Source: Halarcobacter ebronensis (GTDB lineage Bacteria; Campylobacterota; Campylobacteria; Campylobacterales; Arcobacteraceae). From it: a stretch of DNA of 64,000 nt. The notes below the pieces were generated by a model that saw nothing but the letters and a program-made list of their open reading frames with translations, was not told where the DNA came from and did not search any database. Below, piece after piece: positions 1-7,513 of the stretch; the stretch's first letter is position 1, and every line of letters begins with the position of its first letter. The position numbers were made by a program, and so were the translations under genes. The stretch spans positions 1,240,001-1,304,000 of the forward strand of contig NZ_CP053836.1 of assembly GCF_013201825.1 (NCBI RefSeq). The letters run 5' to 3'.

Positions 1-688
1 GAAAAAAATAGTTTTGTCGGCATTAATTGCAACAAGTTGTGTTTTTGCACATCAAATTACAGCAAAATTGGATTCAAACAACCATTATAGTGCACAGTTT
101 TGGGCACATGGAAAATATGACACTTTTAATATAACTCAATTAAAAGGTGCAACAGCTTATGATGAAAATAATAAAGAGATAGCAACGGGAATAGATTATT
201 CAAAGGGTTCTACACTTTTTATAGCAAAAACTCCATCAATGATTGCTTTATCTTTTGATGCTGGATATTGGACCCAAACTCAAAAGGGTTATGAAAATAT
301 AGATCCAAAAAAATATAAAGGGATAGTTTTTAATACATTAAAAAGTATTAAATATGGGAAAAGATACTTTAAATGGAGTGATAATTTTACTAATCCTATT
401 GGTTTGAGTTTGGAAGTTATCCCTTTGATAAATCCTTTTTCAATTAAAAAAGGTGAAAAACTTCCAGTTTTGGTTATAAAAGATGGAAAAGCATTGGCAA
501 ATGCAAGTTTTGAAACATCTGATTATGAAGATTTGGATGTAAAAACAAATAGTTATGGAATTGCAAATATTCCTGTAAAATCATCAGGACTTCAAATTAT
601 TGCTGCAAAATATTATACAAATGAGATTAATGATTCAAATGTAAATAATGTAACTATTCAAAGTAGCATATCTTTTGAGGTGAAATAG
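1..688 (+). CDS. DUF4198-like periplasmic nickel-uptake accessory protein (NikK-like), start cut by window edge
   Basis: The reading frame is open to the window edge. Base 1 is a G followed by AAA AAA ATA, so the ATG probably straddles the boundary and the protein begins MKKIVLSALIATSC. That is a classic signal peptide ending near CVFA-HQ. The remainder (about 210 residues) is a beta-rich periplasmic protein of DUF4198 type. The stop TAG shares its G with the GTG start of the next gene, which encodes a small single-TM protein of NikL type. NikK/NikL pairs accompany some nickel/cobalt ECF transporters (NikKMLQO); that pairing, not a catalytic motif, is the basis for the suggested role. The NikM/Q/O genes are not in the window, so the substrate is inferred. 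An alternative is a generic carboxypeptidase-regulatory-like periplasmic protein. Confidence 0.6.
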   Translation, partial: KKIVLSALIATSCVFAHQITAKLDSNNHYSAQFWAHGKYDTFNITQLKGATAYDENNKEIATGIDYSKGSTLFIAKTPSMIALSFDAGYWTQTQKGYENIDPKKYKGIVFNTLKSIKYGKRYFKWSDNFTNPIGLSLEVIPLINPFSIKKGEKLPVLVIKDGKALANASFETSDYEDLDVKTNSYGIANIPVKSSGLQIIAAKYYTNEINDSNVNNVTIQSSISFEVK

Positions 689-1137
689 TGCATTTAAGAT
701 TTTTATTAATACTTTTTTTATCAAATATTTCTCTATTTGCCCATGGTATTTTTTATGATGTTACAGAAGGAGCAGTAAATATTCGTATCTCTACAGCTAA
801 TAATCTTAGTATTAGTAATGCAAATGTTGAAGTTTTTGCGCCAGGTGGAAATCTAGCTTATGCAAGAGGTTTTACAGATGTAAATGGGAACTTTGCATTT
901 ATGCCTGATAGCGGTGGCAAATGGCATGTTAAAGTTATAGTTCCAAGTGATCACGGAAACCATGACAAAGAGTTTAATGTTGAACTAAGTGATGATTATA
1001 AAGTAAAAGATTTTGATAGAGTTCCTGTGGAAAGATATCTTGGTTTTTTTAGTGTATTAGGAATAATGCTTGGAGTTTTTGGAATATTTAGTTTTTATAG
1101 AGAGTATAAACGAAGAAAATTGGAAAAAAAATTATAA
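688..1137 (+). CDS. NikL-like membrane-anchored periplasmic protein of a nickel/cobalt transporter
   Basis: 149 residues starting at a GTG that overlaps the preceding stop by one base, implying translational coupling. A signal peptide (about residues 1-18, ending LFAHG) leads into a small beta-sandwich domain with the carboxypeptidase-regulatory pattern ARGFTDVNGNFAF. A C-terminal TM helix follows (about residues 118-137, YLGFFSVLGIMLGVFGIF) with a positively charged cytoplasmic tail (YKRRKLEKKL). This arrangement, an N-out soluble domain with a C-terminal anchor, is that described for NikL of ECF nickel transporters. A strong hairpin terminator follows, so this ends the operon. The function is inferred from architecture and its partner gene. 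Confidence 0.6.
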   Translation: MHLRFLLILFLSNISLFAHGIFYDVTEGAVNIRISTANNLSISNANVEVFAPGGNLAYARGFTDVNGNFAFMPDSGGKWHVKVIVPSDHGNHDKEFNVELSDDYKVKDFDRVPVERYLGFFSVLGIMLGVFGIFSFYREYKRRKLEKKL

Positions 1138-1167
1138 ATTTTTTCAGAGTTTAACTTTTGATTTTTT

Positions 1168-1192
1168 AAAAGGGGATCTTCCCCTTTTATTG
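1168..1192 (+). terminator. Rho-independent terminator after nikL-like gene
   Basis: Perfect 8-bp stem AAAAGGGG (1168-1175) / CCCCTTTT (1181-1188) with a 5-nt loop. The T-rich 3' arm serves as the U tract and the flanking A tract makes it partly bidirectional. It lies 30 bp after the stop at 1137. Confidence 0.8.
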
Positions 1193-1220
1193 TATTTAGC
1201 ATTTTTTTAAAAGTTTTTAT

Positions 1221-1250
1221 TGCTATAATTAGAACCTAACTAACTCAATA
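1221..1250 (+). promoter_or_regulatory. Extended -10 promoter with AACTAACT operator half-site
   Basis: TGCTATAAT (1221-1229) is a strong extended -10 box. AACTAACT (1238-1245) lies where transcription would start. The same octamer is in the palindromes at 2234-2249 and 2890-2905 around the TetR gene, so this promoter is a probable target of that repressor. The right arm is poorly conserved here, so this is at best a half-site. Confidence 0.45.
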
Positions 1251-1268
1251 CTTCTAGGATTTTATCAA

Positions 1269-1886
1269 ATGAAAAAATTTATTTGTCTAATCTTTGTATT
1301 TTTAAATATCAATATTTATGCTTATAGTGAATTATATGAATCTGACTTGTACTATTTAGATAATAATGAAGTGTTATTATATAAAATTTTAAATTGGTGG
1401 AGTAATAAATCCCATGAAAATAGTACTGAATTCTGTTTTAATAATATAAAAGTTAGAAGTAATAAACCTCTTATTTTAGAGTATGATAAAAAATTTAAAA
1501 AATTAAAAGTATATTTAAAAGAGGATTTTGCTGATTTAATATCTATTTTTGAGAATAAAAGTGTTTATCTAAAAAATGAATATATAAATAAAAATTATTT
1601 TAAAAGTTTAAAAGCAGAGGCTATTCAAAAAGTAAATAGTATAATTTTTAAAAATATTAGTTTAAGTGAATATGAAAAGATAAATAAAAGTCAAAAAATT
1701 CTTGCCTTTGAACTTGAAGGTAAAGTGGCAGGTTTACTAGCTCACAGTGGTAAACTTTCCTTTCACACAAGTGGAGAATTTTTATGTCCATGTCCACTAA
1801 AGCCAGATGAAAGATTTGATATTGTTTTTAAGCTTTTAAATATAAAAACAAAAGAGGTTTTAGTCAAATATCTTTTAAAAGATTAA
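1269..1886 (+). CDS. Hypothetical exported protein
   Basis: 205 residues with a clear signal peptide (MKKFICLIFVFLNINIYA, cleavage before YSELY). The mature protein is rich in Lys, Asn and aromatic residues and has no membrane helix. Three cysteines cluster functionally: one near residue 56 (EFCFNN) and a CPCP motif near residue 174, possibly a disulfide or metal site. I do not recognise the family. It is monocistronic, with its own extended -10 promoter carrying an AACTAACT site, which places it tentatively under the TetR-type regulator encoded at 2275-2880. It converges with the next gene across a short hairpin. Confidence 0.6.
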   Translation: MKKFICLIFVFLNINIYAYSELYESDLYYLDNNEVLLYKILNWWSNKSHENSTEFCFNNIKVRSNKPLILEYDKKFKKLKVYLKEDFADLISIFENKSVYLKNEYINKNYFKSLKAEAIQKVNSIIFKNISLSEYEKINKSQKILAFELEGKVAGLLAHSGKLSFHTSGEFLCPCPLKPDERFDIVFKLLNIKTKEVLVKYLLKD

Positions 1887-1892
1887 TTGTTT

Positions 1893-1926
1893 AATTTATA
1901 GTTTATAGCTTTTATAAATTTTTTTG
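1893..1926. terminator. Weak terminator between convergent genes
   Basis: AATTTATA (1893-1900) pairs with TATAAATT (1913-1920), followed by a T run. It overlaps the last codons of the minus-strand gene. The AT-only stem makes it a modest call. Confidence 0.4.
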
Positions 1927-2220
1927 TCTAAACTCTTGAACTCTTTTTTGCATTTTTTGTGCAATTAAATGTAGACCTTGGTTTTCATATGAAATCAATA
2001 ATTTCATTTCAATACTTTTTACTTGTTTTAGGATAGTCTCTTTTTTTTCAATCTCATTCTCTTTTGATGCTTTAATTATTAAAGCTTCAATTGTTTCAAT
2101 ATATTCCTGTTCTATTGGTTTACCAAAAGTATTATCTACTGGCGGAGGTGGTACACATCCTGGTTTATTTTTTTCTTCATCCCACTGTTTTATTTTTCTT
2201 TCCATAATCTTTTCAAACAT
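1912..2220 (-). CDS. Small hypothetical protein in TetR regulon
   Basis: 102 residues, predicted cytoplasmic and largely alpha-helical, with a proline-rich stretch near residues 22-30 (GCVPPPPVD) and a Glu/Lys-rich C-terminal half. I do not recognise the family; the opening FEKIMERKIKQW has only a weak resemblance to the DUF1992/DnaJ-C28 N-terminus, which I do not rely on. It lies downstream of the TetR gene on the same strand but is separated from it by a terminator hairpin. It has its own operator-like palindrome (2234-2249) just upstream of the ATG, so it is probably repressed by the neighbouring regulator. Confidence 0.6.
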   Translation of the reverse strand: MFEKIMERKIKQWDEEKNKPGCVPPPPVDNTFGKPIEQEYIETIEALIIKASKENEIEKKETILKQVKSIEMKLLISYENQGLHLIAQKMQKRVQEFRQKNL

Positions 2221-2233
2221 TGTTTTTCTTTAT

Positions 2234-2249
2234 AACTAACTGGTTGGTT
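2234..2249. promoter_or_regulatory. Candidate TetR operator upstream of small hypothetical gene
   Basis: AACTAACTGGTTGGTT is an imperfect 16-bp palindrome, with 12 of 16 positions matching its reverse complement. It is 14 bp upstream of the minus-strand ATG at 2220. The near-identical 2890-2905 site precedes the tetR gene itself. Confidence 0.55.
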
Positions 2250-2260
2250 TAATAATAAAT

Positions 2261-2290
2261 TAAAAAAATATATCCTATATTAGGATATAT
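2261..2290 (-). terminator. Terminator of the tetR gene
   Basis: Perfect 10-bp stem ATATATCCTA (2268-2277) / TAGGATATAT (2281-2290) with a 3-nt loop. Read on the minus strand it is followed by a T run (the A tract at 2262-2268). It overlaps the tetR stop codon. Confidence 0.6.
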
Positions 2291-2880
2291 TTTAAAACCA
2301 TATCTTTTATATATGAAGCGCCATTTTCATAAAAATCAACTTTAAATTTTTTATTTGTCTCTTCTTGATTTGCTTCTTTCATAGAGTAGTAATAATTGAT
2401 ACTTCCTATGAGCATTGAATGGACTAAAAAAGGATCAATTTCAATAAATTTATTTTCCTTTTTCCCTTCTTCTAAAATAGTAGATAAGATTTCTATAATT
2501 TTAAAAAACTCTTCTTTGGCTCTTTCTGATAGATTTTTACTATTTAAAGCCAACTCTTGCATAAGAATTCTTGCCAAATCACGTTTTGTTGTAATAATAT
2601 AAATAACGGCATCTAAAAATGCTTCAAGTTTCTTTTCGATTGTAGTTGCTTTTTCGATTTTTATTGTTACTTCATCTAAAATCAGTTTTGCCATCTCTAA
2701 TAGTATTGTTTCAAATATAAAACTCTTATCCTTAAAATGGTAATAAATTGTTGCTTTGTTAACTTTTGAAATTGAAGCTAAATCATCTACTCTCATACCA
2801 TCATATCCACTTTTTGCAAATAATAATATTGCATTTGAGAGGATTAAAGCTTTTGTTTCTTCTGCATTTCTTTTTTTCAT
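2275..2880 (-). CDS. TetR/AcrR-family transcriptional regulator
   Basis: 201 residues, the usual TetR length. The N-terminal HTH (about residues 8-54) is typical: ETKALILSNAILLFAKSGYDGMRVDDLA-SISKVNKATIYYHFKDKS, with the conserved TIYYHFKDK recognition helix. The C-terminal two thirds are helical and variable, the ligand/dimerisation domain. A 16-bp palindrome (2890-2905) lies between its probable -10 (TGTAAAAT on the minus strand) and its ATG, so it is probably autorepressed. Related sites precede the 102-residue gene and the exported protein at 1269. The ligand is unknown; no efflux pump gene is adjacent, which is unusual for this family. Confidence 0.85.
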   Translation of the reverse strand: MKKRNAEETKALILSNAILLFAKSGYDGMRVDDLASISKVNKATIYYHFKDKSFIFETILLEMAKLILDEVTIKIEKATTIEKKLEAFLDAVIYIITTKRDLARILMQELALNSKNLSERAKEEFFKIIEILSTILEEGKKENKFIEIDPFLVHSMLIGSINYYYSMKEANQEETNKKFKVDFYENGASYIKDMVLKYILI

Positions 2881-2889
2881 ATTTATCCT

Positions 2890-2905
2890 AACTAACTATT
2901 TGGTT
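2890..2905. promoter_or_regulatory. Candidate autoregulatory TetR operator
   Basis: AACTAACTATTTGGTT is an imperfect palindrome (12 of 16 positions symmetrical). It sits 10 bp upstream of the tetR ATG and shares its left arm with the sites at 2234 and 1238. Confidence 0.6.
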
Positions 2906-3063
2906 GATAAAATTTTACACTCATCAAACTTAAAACTCAATCATAAAAATAGGGGGAAATTCATAAGAATAGACTCAAAATTACAAAGATTCTTCTAAAG
3001 TATAATATAGATGACAAAGAATTAAATATATAATAAAATGAATTAACATAGCAAGGAAATAGT

Positions 3064-3621
3064 ATAAAAATAATAATCGTATCAGATATTTTTGGAATAA
3101 CGCAAGCTTTTAAAAAACTTGCTTTGGATATTGATAACAAAGCAGTTATATTTGACCCTTACGAAGGTGCAGTTTTAGATTTTGCAGATGAAAAAAGTGC
3201 ATATAAATATTTTATAAAAAATGTGGGTTTGGAGTCTTATTCTGAAAAACTAAAAGAGTATATTAAAGCTCAAACAGAAGTAATGATTCTGATTGGTTTT
3301 AGTGTTGGTGCAACTGCAATTTGGAATATATCTGAGGAAAATGACTTAAGGAGTGTTCAAAATGCATTTTGTTATTATGGTTCACAAATTAGGTACAATC
3401 TTAATATAAAACCAAAATTCCCAATAAATTTGGTTTTCCCTTCACGTGAAGAACATTTTTCAATAAAAGAGTTAATTGATAATATATCTGACATTGAAAA
3501 TACATCTGTGCGTCAAGTTCCTTTTCTTCATGGTTTTATGAATGAAAAATCTCTGAATTTTGATTTAAATGCCTATGCATTAGAATTAAAAAACTTGATT
3601 AATGACTTAGATAAAAAGTAA
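3064..3621 (+). CDS. Dienelactone-hydrolase-like alpha/beta hydrolase, apparent AUA start
   Basis: The frame encodes KIIIVSDIFGITQAFKKLAL followed by FDPYEG and the nucleophile elbow GFSVGA (G-x-S-x-G), with a late HGF supplying the candidate catalytic His. That is a short dienelactone-hydrolase-like alpha/beta hydrolase of about 185 residues. There is no ATG, GTG or TTG at the natural N-terminus. The codon at the right distance from an AAGGA site (3053-3057) is ATA at 3064, and an in-frame stop lies just upstream (3049-3051). The first conventional start is TTG at 3124, which would remove the first strand and the SDIFG motif. So either AUA is used, or an ATG was mutated and the gene is impaired. 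It is followed 42 bp later by a methyltransferase gene. Confidence 0.6.
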   Translation: MKIIIVSDIFGITQAFKKLALDIDNKAVIFDPYEGAVLDFADEKSAYKYFIKNVGLESYSEKLKEYIKAQTEVMILIGFSVGATAIWNISEENDLRSVQNAFCYYGSQIRYNLNIKPKFPINLVFPSREEHFSIKELIDNISDIENTSVRQVPFLHGFMNEKSLNFDLNAYALELKNLINDLDKK

Positions 3622-3663
3622 TAGGTTTAAAATAAAAAATACAAACAAATATAGGACTAAAAG

Positions 3664-4437
3664 ATGAATTATTTAAATACAAATAAAGAAGCATGGAATA
3701 GCAGAACAAAAGTACATATAAAATCGGAGTTTTATGACATAGAAGCATTTAAAAAAGGGAAGTGCTCATTAAATCCCATAGAACTACAACAACTAGGTGA
3801 TGTTCAAGGAAAGTCTTTATTACATCTACAATGCCATTTTGGACAAGACAGTTTGTCTTGGGCCAGATTAGGAGCACAAGTTACAGGAGTAGATATCTCT
3901 TCTGAAGCCATAAAAGAAGCAAATGTACTAAAAGAGTCTTTAGGTTTGGAAGCTCATTTTATTGAAAGTGATGTCTGCACGTTTGGACAAAAAAATAAAC
4001 AGCAATTTGATATTGTATTTACTTCGTATGGTGTGTTATCTTGGTTGGAAAACTTAAATGATTGGGCACAAACCATTGCCAATGCTTTAAAAGTAGGTGG
4101 GGAGTTTCATCTAGTAGAGTTTCATCCATTTTTTGATCTGTTATCAGGATATTCCTATTTCCAAAAGAGTACACCTGATATTGAGCAAGAGGGCACTTAT
4201 ACAGAGAACTGTGATGGTACAACATCTACGATTGTCACGTGGTCTCACTCAATGAGTGAAGTTATCACTGCATTAATCAATGCAGGATTAACTATTGAGT
4301 CTTTTTATGAGTACCCGTATAGTCCTTATAACTGCTTTGAAGGTTTAGAGTTTGTTCCAAATTTGGGATATCAGATGTTACACAAAGAGCAACACGTTCC
4401 TTTAGTATATTCAATCAAAGCAAAGAGAGTTGCCTAA
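3664..4437 (+). CDS. Class I SAM-dependent methyltransferase
   Basis: 257 residues, full length for a small soluble methyltransferase. SAM-binding motif I is visible at about residues 49-72: GKSLLHLQCHFGQDSLSWA, then the motif II acidic residue in VTGVDIS. The motif IV region is FDIVFTSYGVLSWL. The C-terminal part holds the usual ADLHEVEFHPF-like strand (GGEFHLVEFHPFF). The start has an AGGA site 8 bp upstream. The substrate cannot be told. It lies 21 bp ahead of a CatB-type acetyltransferase and is likely co-transcribed with it; both read as somewhat less AT-rich than their neighbours, suggesting a small acquired cassette. Confidence 0.8.
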   Translation: MNYLNTNKEAWNSRTKVHIKSEFYDIEAFKKGKCSLNPIELQQLGDVQGKSLLHLQCHFGQDSLSWARLGAQVTGVDISSEAIKEANVLKESLGLEAHFIESDVCTFGQKNKQQFDIVFTSYGVLSWLENLNDWAQTIANALKVGGEFHLVEFHPFFDLLSGYSYFQKSTPDIEQEGTYTENCDGTTSTIVTWSHSMSEVITALINAGLTIESFYEYPYSPYNCFEGLEFVPNLGYQMLHKEQHVPLVYSIKAKRVA

Positions 4438-4458
4438 TAAAATTATTGGAGTAGATTT

Positions 4459-5091
4459 ATGGAGAATTATTTTGAAAGTCCTTTTAAAGGGAAGCTTTTA
4501 ATAGAACAGGTTAAAAATCCAAATATTAAAGTAGGGCGTTTTAGTTACTATTCTGGTTATTATCATGGTCACTCTTTTGATGATTGTGCCCGATATTTGT
4601 TAGCTGATCGTAATGATGTAGATCAACTGATTGTTGGTAGTTTTTGCTCTATAGGAACAGGCGCATCTTTTATTATGGCTGGTAATCAAGGGCATCGTTA
4701 TGATTGGGTTTCATCATTTCCTTTTTTTTATATGGATGAAGAACCTTCGTTTGCAGGAGCCGTTGATGCATTTCAAAAAGCGGGTGATACGATTATTGGA
4801 AATGATGTATGGATTGGTTCAGAGGCGATGATTATGCCAGGAATAAAAGTTGGAGATGGTGCAGTAATTGGAAGTCGTGCTTTGATTACAAAAGATGTTG
4901 AACCATATACAATTATTGGTGGAAACCCAGCGAAAGTAATAAAAAAACGATTTTCCGAAGAAGAAATTTCAATGCTTTTAGAGATAAGATGGTGGGATTG
5001 GTCATTGGATAAAATTAAAAAGGCAATGCCCCTTCTTTGTTCTTCCGATATTGTTGGTTTGTATCATTTTTGGCAAAATACAAGAGAATAA
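4459..5091 (+). CDS. catB: Type B (xenobiotic) chloramphenicol O-acetyltransferase
   Basis: 210 residues with the left-handed beta-helix hexapeptide pattern of CatB/Vat enzymes. Near-family-wide signatures are present: [14 protein letters not shown] at the N-terminus, [17 protein letters not shown], and [19 protein letters not shown] carrying the catalytic His. Also present are [20 protein letters not shown] and the terminal IRWWDW and MPLLCSSDI motifs. The enzyme transfers acetyl from acetyl-CoA to chloramphenicol or related hydroxyl-bearing antibiotics in the cytoplasm; actual resistance activity is not shown by sequence. It closes a probable operon with the methyltransferase and ends at a terminator shared with the convergent PsiE-like gene. 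Confidence 0.88.
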   Translation: MENYFESPFKGKLLIEQVKNPNIKVGRFSYYSGYYHGHSFDDCARYLLADRNDVDQLIVGSFCSIGTGASFIMAGNQGHRYDWVSSFPFFYMDEEPSFAGAVDAFQKAGDTIIGNDVWIGSEAMIMPGIKVGDGAVIGSRALITKDVEPYTIIGGNPAKVIKKRFSEEEISMLLEIRWWDWSLDKIKKAMPLLCSSDIVGLYHFWQNTRE

Positions 5092-5157
5092 TAGAGAATT
5101 ATAACAAGAACAAATTATCTGTAATTTTACTCTAATATTAAAATTCAGCTTTTAAGA

Positions 5158-5184
5158 AAAAAGAGGGGACATTCCCTTCTTTTT
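5158..5184. terminator. Bidirectional terminator between catB and psiE-like gene
   Basis: A 12-bp stem with one G:T wobble (5158-5169 with 5173-5184), a 3-nt loop, and A/T-rich arms giving a U tract on both strands. It serves both convergent genes. Confidence 0.75.
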
Positions 5185-5187
5185 AAT

Positions 5188-5700
5188 TTAGCTTTGCGTA
5201 TTACTATCTTGCTTTTCTTCTTTTTGCCAAGTTTTTTTTAAGTTGTGTATATAAACAATTAAAATAAAAAATATTGCTGAAGTTACTCCTAATACCAATA
5301 ACAAACTTGTCTCTTCTGGTACAGTTTCAAGTAATATAAGTTTTCTTATAATTACAACAAAAGCAATCTCTAAAAAGGTTAGGGCATATTCAAAACCATT
5401 TTTTATAAAAAGTGTTTTAACAATTGCAAGTACAATTAGTGTAAACAATCCATCTGTTAAAATCATTTTTATAGAGATAAAATCTAGCGCACCTTGATTA
5501 AGCGTCAAAGATATCATTTTGTGAGACAAACTTAATATACAAATTGCTAAATAAAGTATCATACTTAAGATAAATACGTGTTTTAAAAGGTTTATTATAC
5601 GTAAAAATATAATATCAATTCTATTCTCTAAAAGTTTATCAAATTGATTTAATCTACTAAAAACTCTTTCAAGTAGATTTTTTTCAGAAGGCTCTGTCAC
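5188..5700 (-). CDS. PsiE-family (phosphate-starvation-inducible E-like) membrane protein
   Basis: About 170 residues. I choose the GTG at 5700 (protein starting MTEPSEKNLLERVF) because AAGGA lies 6 bp upstream; the frame can extend to 5760, but that stretch has no ribosome binding site and no conservation pattern. Four hydrophobic helices are visible (around FILSMILYLAICIL, GLFTLIVLAIVKTLF, ALTFLEIAFVVIIRKL and LLLVLGVTSAIFFIL). The intra-helix EIAFVVIIRKLIL is typical of PsiE proteins. The family is an inner-membrane protein of unclear function. It is monocistronic and converges on catB. Confidence 0.7.
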   Translation of the reverse strand: MTEPSEKNLLERVFSRLNQFDKLLENRIDIIFLRIINLLKHVFILSMILYLAICILSLSHKMISLTLNQGALDFISIKMILTDGLFTLIVLAIVKTLFIKNGFEYALTFLEIAFVVIIRKLILLETVPEETSLLLVLGVTSAIFFILIVYIHNLKKTWQKEEKQDSNTQS

Positions 5701-5894
5701 TTTAATTCCTTGGGCATGACTAATTTTGCGAATAGTAGCACAATAGAAATAAATAAGCAAGAGAAAATGAATAAATATTCACAGAATTTTTTCACTTATT
5801 TTTCCTCTTTTTAAAAATATGAAAGAGTTGTGTTCATATTGATATATTTCCAAAATTTAGTATAATCATATAAATTCATTTTAGGAGTTTAAAC

Positions 5895-6851
5895 ATGAAA
5901 ATTGCAATATTAGATGATTATCAAGATGTGGTAAAAGATTTAGATTGTTTTTCTTTATTAAATGCTTATGATGTAACAATATTAAATGAAACTTTCAAAG
6001 ATATAAATCTTTTGGCAGAAAAATTAAAAGATATAAGTATCTTAGTACTTATTCGAGAAAGAACAATTATTAATAAAGAGTTATTAGAGAAACTTCCAAA
6101 ATTAAAATTGATATGCCAAACAGGTAGATTAAGCTCTAATATTGATCTAAAAGCTTGTGAAGAGTTTGGTATAAAAGTTGTAGATGGTATTGGTTCGCCT
6201 ATTGCCCCTTCAGAGCTTTGTTGGGCACTTATTATGAATAGTTCAAGACATTTGTATGATTATATCTCGAATTTTCAAAACAATATTTGGCAAAATAGTT
6301 CTTACAAAGGTTTAGGAAAATCTTTATATGGGCAGACACTTGGCATTTGGGGATATGGAAAAATAGGGCAAAGAGTTGCTTCGTATGCAAAAGTTTTTGG
6401 GATGAATATTACTATATGGGGAAGTGAAGAGTCAAGAAAAAAAGCACTTGAAGATGGTTTTGGTGCAAGTCATTCAAAGGAAGAGTTTTTTTCATCTTGC
6501 GATATTATCTCTATAAATTTAAAACTAAGTGATAAATCAAGATATTGTGTTACAAAGCAGGATTTAGAACTTATGAAAGATGGTTCTATTTTTGTTAATA
6601 TAAGTAGAGCTGATTTGGTAGAACATAATGCTTTATTTGAAGTATATAGTACAAACAAAAATAAATTTGCTGCACTTGATGTATTTGAAGATGAACCAAT
6701 TTTACCTAAAAATGAACCCCTTTTAACACTTCCAAATATATTAGCTACGCCACATTTAGGATATGTGGAAAAAGCAAATTATGAGATATATTTTAAAGTA
6801 GCTTTTGAAAAAATTATTGAATATGCAAACTCTTTATACTCTTCTAAGTAG
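5895..6851 (+). CDS. D-2-hydroxyacid dehydrogenase (NAD-dependent)
   Basis: 318 residues, typical length. The NAD-binding Rossmann motif is GIWGYGKIGQRVASYA (about residue 150). The catalytic triad of the family is present: Arg in NISRADLVE, Glu in DVFEDEP, and His in ATPHLGY. The N-terminal substrate domain includes LKLICQTGRLSSNID. The enzyme would reduce a 2-keto acid or oxidise a D-2-hydroxy acid; it groups with phosphoglycerate-dehydrogenase-like proteins, but the ACT/ASB domain of SerA is absent, so the substrate is open. The start ATG follows AGGAG at 5883. It is monocistronic. Confidence 0.85.
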   Translation: MKIAILDDYQDVVKDLDCFSLLNAYDVTILNETFKDINLLAEKLKDISILVLIRERTIINKELLEKLPKLKLICQTGRLSSNIDLKACEEFGIKVVDGIGSPIAPSELCWALIMNSSRHLYDYISNFQNNIWQNSSYKGLGKSLYGQTLGIWGYGKIGQRVASYAKVFGMNITIWGSEESRKKALEDGFGASHSKEEFFSSCDIISINLKLSDKSRYCVTKQDLELMKDGSIFVNISRADLVEHNALFEVYSTNKNKFAALDVFEDEPILPKNEPLLTLPNILATPHLGYVEKANYEIYFKVAFEKIIEYANSLYSSK

Positions 6852-6965
6852 TAAGACAATTGCTAGTTGAGAGATGATTTTAAGAGACAAATTAGTAAAA
6901 ATTATATAGTATTTTATATTATTAAATAATTATTTAATTAAAAATTTAAATTAGTAGGAGAAAAA

Positions 6966-7322
6966 ATGCAAAAATCTTTTAATTTATTAACAGGATTATT
7001 TCTATTAGGAACTACCTCTGTCTCAATGTTTGCAACGGATTGGTTAAGTGGTGTATATATAAATCAAGATAAAAAATCTTTTATGGACGAAGTTATTTTT
7101 TGTGAAGATGGAAAAGCTTATGCGGGAATGGCACCTAGAAAATATGAGATTGTTGATAAAGGTGATGAAAAATTTGTTATATTAAATTCAAATGGAAAAT
7201 TTACTTTTAAAATATCAGAAAATAAAGATGAGTTGTTTCCTGCTGATAAATTTACAAAAGATTGGTTTACAACGGCAACTTTAAAACTTGACCCTAAAAG
7301 AAAAGATAAATGTAATTGGTAA
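6966..7322 (+). CDS. Small exported protein, DUF2147-like
   Basis: 118 residues with a signal peptide (MQKSFNLLTGLFLLGTTSVSMFA, cleavage before TDWLSG). The mature domain opens with WLSGVYINQDKKSFMDEVIFCEDGKAYAG and ends DPKRKDKCNW, a lipocalin-like small beta domain of the type seen in DUF2147 and related periplasmic proteins. Two Cys could form a disulfide. AGGAG lies 5 bp before the ATG. The role is unknown; the gene stands alone between two hairpin-bounded regions. Confidence 0.6.
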   Translation: MQKSFNLLTGLFLLGTTSVSMFATDWLSGVYINQDKKSFMDEVIFCEDGKAYAGMAPRKYEIVDKGDEKFVILNSNGKFTFKISENKDELFPADKFTKDWFTTATLKLDPKRKDKCNW

Positions 7323-7347
7323 ACCATAACTCTATTTTAATAAAAAT

Positions 7348-7385
7348 AAATCGAATTTAATGTTTTTTAACATTCAATTTGATTT
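7348..7385 (+). terminator. Long hairpin downstream of DUF2147-like gene
   Basis: A 17-bp stem (7348-7364 with 7369-7385, two wobble pairs) and a TTTT loop. No clean T run follows, so it may be a terminator, a processing/stability hairpin or both. Confidence 0.45.
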
Positions 7386-7513
7386 AAAAGCTTAAAAAAA
7401 CAGAAAACCTTTCATCTTTTTTAAAACGAATTTTTTACAAACTTCTATTCTTTAGAATTAGATTTGTATTTAGATGTGATTCTAAATTACAAAATTAAAA
7501 CAAAGGATAGAAG

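Noticed and set aside
5701-5760. ATG/TTG-type extension of the PsiE-like gene
   Set aside because: Lacks a ribosome binding site, whereas the GTG at 5700 has AAGGA at ideal spacing.
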